Shown here: positions 47,301 through 60,334 of the stretch, piece by piece
Layout of the letters: each line of letters begins with the position of its first letter
Position numbering within the stretch: position 1 is the first letter of the stretch
Assembly (NCBI GenBank): GCA_035578155.1
Contig: JAPWDM010000004.1
Location: 33,745,887 to 33,809,886 of the forward strand
Source: Brachynemurus nebulosus
Lineage: Eukaryota > Arthropoda > Insecta > Neuroptera > Myrmeleontidae
Direction of reading: 5' to 3'
Length of the DNA stretch: 64,000 bases
Program-made: the position numbers and the translations under genes
The notes under the pieces: generated by a model
Databases searched by the model: none
What the model was told of the DNA's origin: nothing
What the model saw: the letters and a program-made list of their open reading frames with translations, nothing else

Positions 47301-50281
47301 AAACAAACCGTTAATCCGAATTCGCTGAAAACTTTATCCGGTCTTCATTTTCTAATTACGCATCTAATTTGTCCGCAGTTGATATCATCATTTGTTCTCG
47401 AGATATGCGAGACGGAAAAAAATTCACAAACGGACGAACGAACGAACTAACGAACACACACACAGACAACATGCTAAAAATGATGGATTCGGATTCTCGT
47501 GACCTTGAAACGTGGAGATATGTCCAAATTAGCGATTCGTAAAATCGGACCCATTACAATAACTTCCAATGGGAAGTTAATAATTTTTTTGCTGCTAATT
47601 TTATACGTTATTTCGTTAATTTTGCTACCTTCGACTCCAACCTAGGCTTTGTAATTTCCCTAGTTCAGATATCTACAATCAGAATTTTTAGATAATTATT
47701 GCCATTATGATCTTTTTGAAATTAATTTGATAGTTGGAAATATCAAAATATCTTGAATTTTTATAAAATTGATATTAATCGCTTCGATATTCTTTGTAAA
47801 ATTTTAAAAAATAGGTTTAATTCATTATAACCTCAAAACATAGTATTTTTAAGAGTATATTGACGTAATTAAAAAAAAAAAATTGTTAAAAGTTAGTTAA
47901 AATCAACTACCGCCGTATACTATATAAAAGAAAAAATCATTAAATTGAAATAGCTCTATGTTCAGTTTTGGAAATAAAAAAGCAACTATTGATTTAGTCT
48001 CCATTGTACATACTTAGATGATATTTAAATTGCTTCTGTAAATTGTTATCTAAAATTTGACACACTATTTTAGGATAATGTTAATATACCGTGTTTCAAA
48101 TACAATTGATCATGAGTCAAAGTTAAAAAATTAAATAATTCTTATATTCAAAACAAATCAATCTTCTATTCTTTTCTAAAAACAAACTGCAATTTTAAAA
48201 TTTACTTAAGTGCAATAATGAAAGAGATAAAGCCAAGAAAATGGAAATTATTTAAATTCGTAAGTGATGAAGGATGGTTAAATTTAAGTGAAATAGACCA
48301 TACATTATCAAGTGTACAATTGGTTTCAAAAAGTCTCTGACACACTTCTTTGAGTTGTGTAATTTAAACTTAAATTAAAATAATTAAATTAACGTTCCTA
48401 TGATGATTACATTTTAATTTACATTATTATTTTATCAACAATGAATTCTTTAGAAAGGTAAAAAAAATTTTAAATGATCAATAAGATTTGTTCTACGTTT
48501 TTATGAAACGAGCTCTACATAATTATGGTTAATCATAGGTTGGGTCATGATAGATTAACGTAATTAAAAAGATAACTGAAAAATTCTGAATTAAAAAAAT
48601 TGGTGAACCATGACCGTACATCCTAGAGTTTATTTAGAAATCTCTCCTTGAAATTATTACAAATATGAATTAATACGGTATTTCCCTTTCTCTCCGGTAC
48701 AAAAGTTAAAAATAAACTCGATTTTTTTTTTAAATTTCCACTTATAAATGGTCCATTTCACTTAAATTTAACCATGCTTCATCACTTATGAATTTAAATA
48801 ATTTCCGTTTCCTTGGCTTTATTTCTTTTATTATTGCACTCACGTAAAGAGTGACCGCAAAAACAAGCCATTTTTCGCCTATTTGGCAGCCCTTGAAATA
48901 TAACTTCAAATGTATGCTAAATGATAGTTTATTATGAGACTTGAATCTCCTGAAAATTTCAGATTGAGGCTGCATTCGGTTCTCGAGATATCGAGGGTCA
49001 AAGCTGTCAATTTCGCATGGGTTCACAATTCATTACATTCAGGAGATAATACAGGTCAAGATTCCGAATCCGGGGTCGGTTGACCTCTACCTGAATTTTT
49101 TCAGATTTTTTAAAGCATTTATTCGCCCTTTGACCTTCAAATGACCTTGAACCTGACGTGATAGAGGTCAACCGACCCCGAATTCGAAATCAGCGCCCCT
49201 AAAAACCCTAGCGTAACCTAGTAAGATCTAAACATACTCCGTATATCAAATGTTGACCTGTGTTATCTTCTGAATGTAATGAATTGTGAGTGAATCCATG
49301 CGAAATTGACAACTTTGACCCTCGATATCTTGAGAACCGAATGCAGCCTCAATCAGAAATTTTCAGGAGATTAAAGCCTTATCATAAACTATCATTTAGC
49401 ATACATTTGAAGTTAGATTTCAAGGGCTGCCAAATAGGCGAAACTTGCGGTCACTCTTTTAAAAATGCAGTTTGTTTTTAGAAAAGAATAGAAGATTGAT
49501 TTGTTTTCAATAGAGGAATTATTTAATTTTTTAACTTTGACTCATAATCAATTGTATTTGAAATAGGGTATACCTAATTTTATTCATATTGTTTAATAAC
49601 AAAAATGAAAACTAGATAGAATAACTAAGGCAAAAAATGTGTTATACCGGTTTTGTTTCCATAATTTATTCAGCACCTTGACTTTCTTTACTACGAAAAA
49701 TTACGTATAGATTCACAGATTGGTTCTGACCGTTCAAAGTCCCATTCTATTTATTATGTATCCTTTTTATTGCATTAGTACAATACCAATACAACATAGT
49801 GTAACAAAGATAGGACACACGTTTGATAGGCCAAAATTAATCTGTTGTACTATAAGATCCTAATGTTTATCTAAAAAATTTTGAAAATTTGACAAAATAT
49901 TTAAATACACCAGTCGCAAAATCTTGCATAAGAAATAGCGTATTTCTGATTACAAAAATACTTTTTCTCGAAAACCCGCTTACATAAGATAATCGTTCAA
50001 AAAGTTATACTATGTAATATTTTTAGCTTTGTCATAGACTAAAAAGAAAAGTTCGAAAAAATTTAGATTATAAAGACCAAAAACGGTCATCGAGCGAAAA
50101 AATCGACCTGAACGCTTTGTGACTGAACGCTGTAGACTCTAAAGCCACGGGAATTTTTTCGGAATTAACAGTCGCGTCACCCCTCAAAAGGATAAGAGTT
50201 ATTTCCTGTATAGCCTGTATATAATATATACACACATACATATATACATACATATATATACATATATACATACATACATAC

Positions 50282-50351
<70 letters not shown>

Positions 50352-52739
50352 ATATGTGCACGTATGCACATATATACACCAACACGTTGTATATACCCAA
50401 CTGTATGATCTGCGAGTTAGACGCTTTTTGGATGAGTAAAATCTTGTGAGTTTGTGTCATCGACATATATAATAGTAGTATATTATCTGTAGCTATAAGG
50501 GTGATGTGTTGTGCAACATAAGTGCTGTGTATATCTGTTATTTCAGTTTTTAATTTTCACTTCTGTCGGCAGTCCTCATGAGTGCCAAACAGCTTGATTG
50601 CACAACTTTGCATTAATGAATCCAAACCAGAAATCAATCCTTTTCTGAATGTACAAAGTTACATTAAAAAAAACTGAGTGAATCATGCGGTTTAGTAAGA
50701 GATAAAATTATCTTTTTATTTTCCTTCTATAATTAGAAAATGTTTAAATCGAAAATATCACTTAAATATTTAATTTTTATTATCTTTCTGTAAACACGAT
50801 TAAAATTTATTCATAACTATCCAATTTGTATAAAAATTTTCCAGCGAATCTCACATAAGGGTTAAAATTCTATTAAATCATTCATTCATTAAATAGTCAA
50901 ACGAAATTTTTTCTGTAAGACGAATCAAGTCCACAGTTCCTTTTATATTTACATGCACTAAAAATATTTAATATATTACAATGTAGATAACAATATTAAT
51001 TATGTACATATGCATCTTGTAGACCGAGAGTCAACATGCATTTTTATTCAGTTTTCCATTGGTTAAAATTTTACATAAACACATATATGCCGACAATTTT
51101 ACTGAACAATCCCAATCCCATAAGAACCTGTAATTTTTTCAAATTTGTGAAAAAGGGATTTTTGAAAACATATTGACTTTTCAGTCAAAAGGTATATTTT
51201 ATGAAATATGTTGCTTGTAAATTATACTAGAGAAAAAATCCAGTTACTTTTCTTCCTATAAAATGTAGCATTTCTGAGATAGTTACTTGTCTAAAATCGA
51301 TAAAATAGTGCACGAAGATAGTAATTCTGAAAAGATAATGTGTTGTGTCAATTGGCGATCTAAAGATTCTCACTCGCGCCTCTGGTGATAAAATTAGAAC
51401 TAGCATCAAGTAAAAATATACGTATACGTTTAACTGGTTATATAATATCTAGTAATCCACACATAATTTGTATAATACGTATTTCTATCGACAATTGAAC
51501 GTATACAAAATTTTTTACTTGATAAAGCTTCTAATTTAAAAAACCAGGAGAGCTCGCGTGATCTTTGCGTCGCCAATTTTAAAAGTTTTTAATTAACTGC
51601 TATAGTTTTAGAATAAAATCAAACAAAATTAAAATTTTATTTTTTAAGCGATAATTTTGCTCCTTAAATGGCTATGATAGCCGGTAAAAAAATTAAAAAA
51701 ACAGGGATCTGTTATTTTTACATATATTAAGTTTCATTAAAATCAGGAATCGTCATCTCGATACCATTCCTTATGGTTCTTTTTTAAAGTATGTAAACCT
51801 TAACTTTTATATGTCATAATAACCTTTTTTCTTGATAAGTCGACATTTTTCCAGATATTCCATTTGAGCAAAAAACCTGTAAAAAGTCATTTTTGGCAAT
51901 ATTGGAAATATTTGGTACATGTATTTCAATCTAATACACATAAAGTACCTACCAAACAATTTAACTGATAAAAGACTCTTTGAATGAAATGCACGCTGGC
52001 TCTTGGTCTATTATATTGATAAGAATAATAAAGGCACATACTTTTTGCAGAGAGGAGGGATAAAAATTATTCATGTAAAACGTGAGATTACTAAAAACTA
52101 TTTAGAATATTCAAATTATAATTTTCTTTAAGTAGTTCAGTTACTTAATGAGCGGTAAAAATTATCTGATTTAACAAAATTAAAATTATTTGCGTTTAAA
52201 TATAAGTTGAAATTAACAAAATTGACATATAAACCCATTTTAGGGCATTTTTACCATTATCTAATAAATATAGTTCTCAATATTTTGGTCCCAAATAAAT
52301 TTAAATTACTGTACAAATTTGGGCAAATATATTCTAAAAGTTCCCAAAATATTTTCATGCCTATAATAATAATTAAATACCGTAATAAACTTCTGACGAT
52401 GGTGTCTGATGCAAAATCCGATAAGGTGGTGGCTTTTTATCGAATACACTATCCATTGTTCCAACCAAAAGGGACGAGAGACTTTTTGATTTTCCATGTC
52501 CTTTACGATGTTGTAACACAAAATAAATGGAAGACTCCTCCGTTTCCCTAAAATTCAAAAAACATATCTTTTATGTATTAACATCGAAACATCGTCATAA
52601 AATTTTAACGCGAATCATGCAAACGAAAAAGTCAAATTGTCAATATCAGCTGTAAAGTGTCAAAATTTGACAAAAAAATATTTAATTCCACTTACCAAAG
52701 GGCATTTGCTAGTAAAACTTCTTCTGGTTTAACCCACAT
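38328..52739 (-). CDS. TBC1D9: TBC1D8/TBC1D9-family Rab GTPase-activating protein (12 exons)
   Basis: It is a Rab GAP that speeds GTP hydrolysis on membrane-traffic Rabs. Exons: 52739-52696, 52547-52381, 46670-46500, 46437-46341, 46278-46015, 44386-44330, 44198-43994, 43932-42739, 39903-39532, 39316-38797, 38722-38601, 38537-38328. All introns are GT-AG and every junction keeps phase, giving 3423 bases and 1140 residues. It starts [15 protein letters not shown], as in vertebrate TBC1D9. GRAM 1 is at about 150-225 ([14 protein letters not shown]). GRAM 2 is at about 290-400 ([20 protein letters not shown]). The TBC domain is at about 487-690, with the arginine finger R538 in IERDLHR and the glutamine finger Q573 in YCQ, both intact. 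An EF-hand loop at 860-871 starts DHDNDSY and ends in E. The C-terminus is [16 protein letters not shown] and a basic tail. TBC1D8 and TBC1D9 are not separable by eye; insects usually have one member. Confidence 0.95.
39949..40830 (+). mobile_element. TTAA-flanked element in TBC intron 8, copy 1
   Basis: TTAA at 39945-39948 and 40831-40834. Near-perfect ends GGGGGACCACTAGTGTGAC and complement. 882 bp, no transposase frame. One end lies only 46 bases upstream of the exon 9 acceptor, within the usual branch-point zone. A second copy in opposite orientation is at 56788-57633. Confidence 0.9.
41576..41662. mobile_element. Small hairpin in TBC intron 8
   Basis: GAAATTGTCGATTGCCCAC and its near complement flank a GC-richer loop. 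The rest of the intron (40835-42738) has no supported feature. Confidence 0.6.
44570..44943. mobile_element. Inverted-repeat MITE in TBC intron 5
   Basis: The ends are ATCATGGTGGTCATATTACT and CCACCATGAT. Subterminal CTGGAAAA and GTCAGGGAA blocks occur on both sides. Confidence 0.55.
45009..45190. mobile_element. Palindromic MITE in TBC intron 5
   Basis: Arms of about 70 bases share AAAAGTGGTRTRACGTCAT and TGAAGCARAATTAGACSTAC. Related to 19448-19592. Intron 5 otherwise has no supported feature. Confidence 0.6.
47009..47578. mobile_element. TIR element in TBC intron 2
   Basis: Ends AACTTCCCATTGGA and its complement. The interior has two ATATCATCATTTGTTCTC copies (47187, 47383) and a GGACGAACGAACGAACTAAC tract followed by CA repeats, a combination frequent in arthropod transposon tails. 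No transposase frame. Confidence 0.6.
48085..49572. mobile_element. Long inverted-repeat element with internal sub-palindromes
   Basis: Outer arms of about 110 bases (48085-48200, 49458-49572) share CAAATACAATTGATCATGAG and AATCTTCTATTCTTTTCTAA. Inside, 48203-48300 is inverted at 48746-48840, and about 48850-49100 is inverted at 49160-49480 around a small palindrome (GGTCGGTTGACCTCTA and complement). Two related frames are described under findings. Confidence 0.7.
50216..50390. repeat. (TA)n and (CATA)n microsatellite
   Basis: An interrupted ACATATATA/ACATACATA tract leads into a pure TA run (about 50284-50348) and then GATATATGTGCACG. It lacks the flanks of the dispersed (TA)n repeat. Confidence 0.9.
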
Positions 52740-53929
52740 GTTAAATAATTTTATTTTTTGGAATTTTTATAAAACAGAAAATAAAATTTTGAAAGGACTA
52801 CATAATTTTTATTTGTGTACGACAGTTCCACAACTTCATACCTTTTTTATCTTCTGTTTAGTTCACAGTTTATTGTATTTCAAAGATAAATAATTTTGAT
52901 AAAATTTACGATGATACATCGACACTGTAAGTAATAGTTTAAATATTCAAAAATAGATGGTACTATAACAATTGTAGTTATCGTGATAATTTTATTTGAA
53001 TTGTTTTATAAGATGTAAACAGAGGTCTCTTCTGGTATCATTTTTGATAGAGTCCCTATAATAAATAATTTTTGATAAGTTTTGTACAGTAAGTTAATAA
53101 AATTTGAATTACTTTCAGTTTTTTAATAAAAAAACTGAAGCCAAAAGTAACGTTTACTGAAATATTCTTACAATTAGCATGAAAACAGAAGATTTATGAA
53201 ATCTTTACTCTTTCATAATTAAACAATTTTATTGGATAATTGTAATTTATAGTATGAAACTAATAAAGTTTTAGTAGTAATGATAATACTAACTGATAAA
53301 CTGTTTAGCTTGTGAAACCATTTAAAATATAATTTAATAAACAATATTAGTAAGTCATAATAATGTTTTCCTAAATGACATTAAAGATTGGCAACGATGT
53401 TGAGTGGTCTTGTCATAACTAAACCAATCTCCAATCTATTTATATCGTACCGTTTCAACCCATCCAACCCATTGATAATTTTCTATTCATACTTCCGTTC
53501 TTGTATTCCTTTCCACCATCCTCCACCCATTTATTTTGTGTACATTCAATTTAACAAAATGATGATGACACAATATTGTTTCCTTCATGTTGTCATAATA
53601 AGTAAAGTATATGGCGGTCGATGTTGGTTCTGTTTGGATATCTTTTGGTCATATTCCGAATATAGACGCGCTCCTTAGAGACTGACCATCCATTAAAATT
53701 ACGTAAATGTACAATGGTTTAATATTAATACAATATTATATGTACCTATGTATTTTATATATATCGTTAGTTAAGTTTCGAATATGTTTTCATGAGAAGC
53801 AATGTCGTTAAGACATGCACGTGAATTTTTGCTTTCGAGGTGAATTTTGCAATATTATACAATAGACTAATTTCAAAATAGTTTTATGCCCGTTTATTTT
53901 TTCACATAAATTCAGGTTTAAGAGAGATA

Positions 53930-53930
<1 letters not shown>
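52740..53930. other. 5' flank of the TBC gene, no other gene seen
   Basis: AT-rich DNA upstream of the start codon. A minus-strand TATAAAA lies only about 30 bases before the ATG, too close to be a trusted TATA box. The + strand frame at 53388-53678 has no domain. Confidence 0.4.
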
Positions 53931-54345
<415 letters not shown>

Positions 54346-55115
54346 TTTGCACATTTCTTTTGCGAATATTTAAACGACTGAGAATCTGCTAACAAATCAA
54401 TATGAAGTAAACAAATAAATTCATTTAATTACATATATGTAGGTATAAACGTAAACAACCGGATTTCTAAGAAATTGATCCAAATTAATTGTTGCAAAAA
54501 CTGTACATTTGAATGTTACAGTTACATTTTTTCTGACAATTTTGGGTTTTTAATTAATAATTATAACAAGAGATAGTAAGAGTAATAACTTATAACCAGA
54601 ATACCGACAATACATTTAAATACATAAATTAGTAAATAATTATCCTAGCACAAGATGTCAAAAAAATAGAAATTCTTTAAGATAACTCACGCGTTTCGTA
54701 GAAGTACAGTAGACTTTTGGGTGAAAACGATAATTCCTTTATAGTTAAAAATTTAGTGGAAATAATTTTATATTTGCCTGCGCTTAATAGAACTAGTTTT
54801 TATATTATAAATTTGTTTGTATCTAAAAATATTATTTCTGAATACAAATTTTGCCACCTCCTCAAAATTTGCCGCCCCAGGCAAGTGCCTGGTCTGCCTG
54901 TGCGTAAATCCGCCCCTGGTAATCACACAGGATGGCTTATATATTACTGGACTTGGTTTAAGTATTTAGTTAGGCCTAATTCTGTGCCGAATCCCCAACC
55001 ACCCCTGTTGATGTAATTTGGACAAATTGCATATCAATGGAAAGCTCTTTAAAAATGTCGTCAATTTAATTTTTTCATCTATATCTTATTGTTTTCGAGA
55101 TATTTGAAAAATTAT
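54346..55115. other. Intergenic DNA, no gene seen
   Basis: AT-rich. The frame at 54717-55016 crosses a CCGCCCCAGGCAAGTGCCTG block that looks like an old hAT-type terminus. Confidence 0.35.
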
Positions 55116-55119
55116 TTTT

Positions 55120-55290
55120 TTATCCTAATTTTTAAAGGGTGATTTCACCCCTTAAAACGTTTTTTTAGCAGCAACTGATATTTTTTATGTTATAAGGTAG
55201 TCACCCTCTACAAACTGACAAAGTTTCAGATTTATTTGAATTTTCGACTTCGTGACCTTTTCTTGTTAGTTAACTCTGGGATGAATGTTT
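55120..55290. repeat. Solo end of the 125-bp-unit foldback family
   Basis: GTGATTTCACCCCTTAAAAC, AGCAGCAACTGATATTTTTT and CTGACAAAGTTTCAGATTTA match the outer right arm of the element ending at 9600, in the same order. Confidence 0.7.
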
Positions 55291-55857
55291 GAGTTTCGTG
55301 TTGTACTTAAACACCTAACACAATAATATCTCTCTGATTCGTGTTATAAGGTTCGTCTATCAAATTTAAGGATCCATTATTAATTCAAAATGTCACCTCC
55401 AAACGTCTAACTTTATATTAATGTTTCTTTCTTTTAAATACCCTCTTCGCTCTATTCGTAACAAAACTGCCATTAAACAATATATTAATATGGAGAAATG
55501 AATGTCCTCTGTTGATTATGATTGTATTAACATCACAAGGATAATTATTATTAGTGAGATTGGACAAACTAATGTGAAGTAGGTACAGGACGTGCAGGAC
55601 ATTTGATAAAAATAATTTGGTCTTTAAGTTGCGCAGTTGAAAGTAAACTTTAAATTATTAGTATTTTTTAATTCATGTGATACGTTTTACTGTTTCAACT
55701 AGTTGTAATCTGAAGAAATTGAAGATATCAGGAGCCATGAAATTTTAGTCTGTTTCACATATGGTTTGGCAAAGTTGTAAAATTTGACGGTACTTACATA
55801 TTATGGAAAAAACGCTCTCCACAAAAGTACATCAGCCACTAAACATATCCCTATCTT

Positions 55858-55985
55858 AACTAGTATTATAAATGCGAAAGTAAGTTTGTTTGTTTGTTTG
55901 TTTGATTGGCATTCATGCCTCAACAGCTTAACCAATCAACTTGAAATTTTGCACAGATGTAGCTTATAGAGATGTTGTCCGTGCG
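55858..55985 (+). repeat. Arthropod TE-like motif with (GTTT)n
   Basis: ACTAGTATTATAAATGCGAA, then a GTTT run (55885-55904), then CTTGAAATTTTGCACAGATG. This combination is common in arthropod Helitron-like and other repeats. Element ends are not resolved. Confidence 0.45.
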
Positions 55986-55989
55986 TGAT

Positions 55990-56783
55990 TTTTTCGTGTC
56001 ACGATGCTGCTCACGACGCTCACGCGTAGTTGTGAGTACAATTTGAAGTTACTGCCGTGAGTAAACGTGAATGTGAGTTAAGTTTTATTGGAGTAAATTT
56101 TCGTGATTGCTAGAAAGTACTGCCACTCACGAAAAAATTGTTTTACTATTTCATTTTGCTTTCTAGTTGATCCAATATCTTGTAAATATGTTATAATTTT
56201 TGTCAAAAAAAAAAAAAAAAAATGCGTTTTTACAAAACACTAAATTCTGAACTAAACTCCTGTACCTATAAGATTTATGACAGATCACCCTACAACGCAA
56301 GGGCGCCCATACCCGGAGGGTCCCGTATATAGATCCCGTAAGCTACTAGCTTACGAGACATGGTTATTGGCTACTTTTCTTCGTGGGGAAATATTTTATT
56401 CCAGAGGGAAAATTTTTTAAATTACAGCAGCTGACTATCAAAAAAAGAACAATTGATTTCAAACTTTGTACATTGTTAACAGAAGGGATGAAAAAGGACA
56501 CAGACTCCTTTTTACCCTGGGAAAATATATGAATATCAGTCCTGTGGGAAATCTCATTTCTGTGGAAAAATATATTTTAAATAAAACAAAAAAAAAGATT
56601 CTTTGAGTTTGTTCGAATTTAGCATAATATTTTTAGCAGAAAAGGAGAGAAAGCATCCCGGGGTAAAAGTAACCAATGTACGTAAACATGACATGCAGTT
56701 GAACTAATGCTTTTAGCTATCTTTTTGTAGAAAACAAGTTCACTTAACCACTTTTAATTATTCAGAATCCGACTTTATGTAAT
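55990..56783. other. Intergenic DNA, no gene seen
   Basis: AT-rich sequence with an A tract at about 56204-56222 and no supported feature. Confidence 0.4.
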
Positions 56784-56787
56784 TTAA

Positions 56788-57633
56788 GGGGGACCACTAG
56801 TGTGACCGCCTGCAAAAAGGTGATTTTTGGGAATTTTTTTAAAGAAAACTACTATATGGAATATTTTAATATTTTCAGGATATATTCGTTGATATATAAT
56901 AAATTCATGATAAAATTTTTGGACCAAAAAATTGAAAATTCAGTGAGTTATTCGCGATCTCCCAAGGCTCCAAAAGAAAAAGTTCCCCCACTGCTGCAGT
57001 GATAGCGGCCTTCACACTGCCTGAAATCAAAAAAACTAAAAAGCTATTAAACTAGAAGATATGGTCCGTACCGTGAACCTCAATCGAAAAAAAAGTTGAA
57101 ATTTAACAAAATGGCGGAGTTTTAAAAAAAAAGTTTTAAATTTTGCTCGAAAATTTGATGATTTGATGAAAATTACATTTTTTATTCGATCGGAAAACTG
57201 GAGGTTCATAACACGAAGAAACATATATAAAAGAAGCTGCAATAAGAATCAAATCGATGGGATGATTTGTCTTCGAGTTATAGCTGTAGCAAATTTGAAA
57301 AATGTAGTTTTTCTTTATCTTACTTTTTAGTTTTAATCACTGAGAATTTTTACTAAAATTATTTATGATGTACTCACATGTACACTTATGATGTAGTCAC
57401 AACATGTAACTGGCAGCCACGTCTAAAAACTCCCGAACTTTTAACCTTCATACATTTCTCAATACCTCAAAGTTAATAATGAAAATCAGAATTCGTTTTT
57501 CAGATGGCTGTAACTCAAAAACTATTTGAGATACGCACTTGAAATTTTAGTATGTTATTTTTAAAGGTATAGACTATCAAAACATGCAAAAAAAATTTTA
57601 AGTTTTTTCAAAATGTCACACTAGTGGTCCCCC
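56788..57633 (-). mobile_element. TTAA-flanked element, copy 2
   Basis: TTAA at 56784-56787 and 57634-57637. The same ends as 39949-40830, 846 bp, opposite orientation, and collinear with that copy throughout. No transposase frame. Confidence 0.9.
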
Positions 57634-58046
57634 TTAATAGTCTTTTTTTTTTTTTAAAACTGTTATTGATTTTTTTAAACTTATTAAGAATTTCTCGTTA
57701 TTGACTAAGGAATCTTGATTAATGTGTGTTTAATAATTTTTTACAACTGGTATTAAGTACTTATCGATATTCATGTCAACTTCGCGAGCGATTTCTGGAA
57801 GTTTTGAAGTCGATAGTCAACCGTGGTCTGTGTCTTGGCCACCCCCGTGATAGATGATGATAGCGCATCGTACTTCAAGAGGTGGTGTTATCCTTGTCAA
57901 AGAATACATAGGTATTAGATATTAAACTGTCCGTAATATTATTTCAGATTCATCATAACTTTCAAATTTTGCAAACAATAACTTGTTCAAAAATTAATTA
58001 TATCATTTCGTGATATTAAATATGATGAATTGGTTTTGTATGCTAC

Positions 58047-60309
58047 ATATCGCACCATTAGTTCAATAGGGTGATATGTGCAAATTTTTAGTTTTGAGAT
58101 ATTTGAGAATAAAGATTTTAAAAATTCATATAAATGAACCTAGTGCATGAAATTTTTTGAAAATTTAGCAATTTATTCTTACACTCGCTCTTTACTTATT
58201 ATAATAATTAAATTTTCTTTAGTTCAATTAGGAAAATTTTTTTTGCAGTTATAACCGCGAAAATCAATAGCATAACAAAAAGAAAATTGATTATATAGTG
58301 AGAGCAATGTGGTTACAAAGGCATTTGTAACTTCTCTGCAATCATTTTCTTCGTATAATGAATTACTTTTGAAATTTTTGGAAACATGATATGTAAAAAA
58401 AAGGAAATGTGGAAGTGGTGTTTATTTTTCAAAAGTTAAATTATCAACTTAATGTGGCAAAATATATGTATGCATATAGCATATATATTCTCACATTTTA
58501 TGTAGAAGTTAAATTATGTATTTAAAATAACATTTTTAGATATACATTTTTAAATAAAGGCTTGTACATTCTAATATTTTATTTAAAAATTAAATAGTTT
58601 TTCTTGAAAATATAACATGCTCAAATTTCTTTATTTTTTATTTCATTTTATTTTTTAAATTTTATTGTAAATAAGCTTAACTTAAATGAAACAGAAATAT
58701 AAGTGCTTTGCGCTTTTTTTATTTAATAGTTACAAATAGTTTTTCTTGATTATTGAAATTGTTAAAAATAGGTAATTTATAATTTTTACTGAATTCTTTT
58801 CAAAAGCTTCCTTAGGCTAGCCTTCAAATCCAGAGGAAAATCTTCAGCCTTGTAATCAGAGCCGGATTTACATAAGGGAACTTGGGGCACGTGTCTTCGG
58901 GCAAGAGCCTCCACACAATAGGGGCCTCCACAAAATTGATAATAAATCTTTTAAGGGGAAAAAGTTAAGTAAAGGCACATTTTTTCAAGTTTTTTAAAAT
59001 AAAAATGGGGAAGTTTATTGAATTGATATAAAACCTAGCTTAAAATACAGAGCATAGGTCTCAGCAAATTTTCTTAGATAGAAATATTTCAAAATGACGG
59101 TGCTACAGCTGCGGGAAGTTGGAACCTTAGTTTTGCGTCGCGTCGTGCAGTCTACGGGACTCAAATCTTAATTAAAATCAAAAAATAAAATGTCCATCGT
59201 TCAAATTTATAAAAACCATTTGTATAATGAAGAAAAAAGAAAAACAAAATCAGAATCATTTTGAAAAAAAATCCCTTATCGGTATTTTTTTATAAATATT
59301 CGGTAAAAAACAATGTTTATAATTTTTAAAAACTATAAACGTCTTGCAATTTACGTAACTTTTCCTTCTTAAAAGAGTAGAATAGAAGAAAATAGAAAGG
59401 ATAAGCGCTTTTTTGTTTTTTGCTCGTAAACCCAGTTTTTCGGGGAAATTTGAAAAATTTTGGAAATTTCCTTACTGCTTTAAAAGGGTTCTCCACATGA
59501 AAAGTGCCCAGGGGCCTCCACAAAGGTAAATCTGGCCCTGCTTCTAATAAAATTTATAACCCCCTAATCCAAAATATTTTATATGGTGATTCTGTTAGGG
59601 ACCGCTATTTTCCTAAATCTAGTAATAACTTATACTACTTATACGCAATACAAAATATATTTAAATATAAAATTTAATTATAACTATTCCTACAATAAAA
59701 TACATAATAACAATACAAAAATGAAGAGTTATTCCTGTTAAAACAAGTATGTACATATGTATGCAACAGCTATACTGTTTATCTGGCATACTTTATGGTA
59801 CCTACTACAGAAATAATATGATATACATGAGAAGAAATCGTAGCCTAACTTAATAACAAAAATAAAAATATTGCTACCTATGTATGTATGATAAGGATAC
59901 CTATATATTATTCAAACACAAAATGAATTTTATTTTTAGTTATCGGTGGATATAACAACAAACGTTTCTTAATTGATCTTGAAATTTTATTGCATTGTAT
60001 CTATATTCACCAATTGAAAGAAGTGACATTAACTAATATGACTTTATTTTACAAACTAATGTTAGAAAAAGGTCAAAAATTAGTAAAATATTGTCAGATA
60101 TGTCCTAATTGCCTTAATAAGATTTAAATGGGGGAAAAAATTCCATAAAGTTATAACTGTTAAAAGTTATCATATTTTTGTTATTTATTAACATTTATTT
60201 ATACTTGTGGGTTAGGATAGTGTAGAAAAATATGCTTAATCCCAATATAATCTTAACCCGAAAAAGATATTTTTGCATATATCACCCTATTGAACTAATG
60301 GTGCGATAT
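58047..60309. mobile_element. 2.26-kb element with 38-bp inverted ends
   Basis: The ends start ATATCGCACCATTAGTTCAA and match over 38 bases with one difference (58047-58084, 60272-60309). No transposase frame is visible in the AT-rich interior. It carries the hAT-like insertion 58857-59540. Confidence 0.75.
58857..59540. mobile_element. hAT-like element with 8-bp target duplication
   Basis: The ends are CAGAGCCGGATTTAC and, complemented, CAGGGCCAGATTTAC. The flanking CTTGTAAT (58849-58856) and CTTCTAAT (59541-59548) match at seven of eight positions. Inner GGGGCCTCCACAAA blocks recur near both ends. Non-coding, 684 bp. Confidence 0.8.
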
Positions 60310-60334
60310 TTAGAATCATGGCATGGACGTTTAT

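Larger units (their letters stand above)
46671..52380 (-). other. TBC1D9: TBC intron 2, 5.7 kb, TE-rich
   Basis: The intron runs from donor GTATTT after exon 2 to acceptor TTTTGTAG before exon 3. It holds inverted-repeat elements 47009-47578 and 48085-49572 and the TA-rich block 50216-50390. The remaining stretches, including 50400-52380, show nothing supportable. A locally GC-rich patch lies at 46750-46950. Confidence 0.85.

Noticed and set aside
53388..53678. 96-codon + strand frame upstream of the TBC gene
   Set aside because: No recognisable domain and no splice or start context; considered a chance frame.
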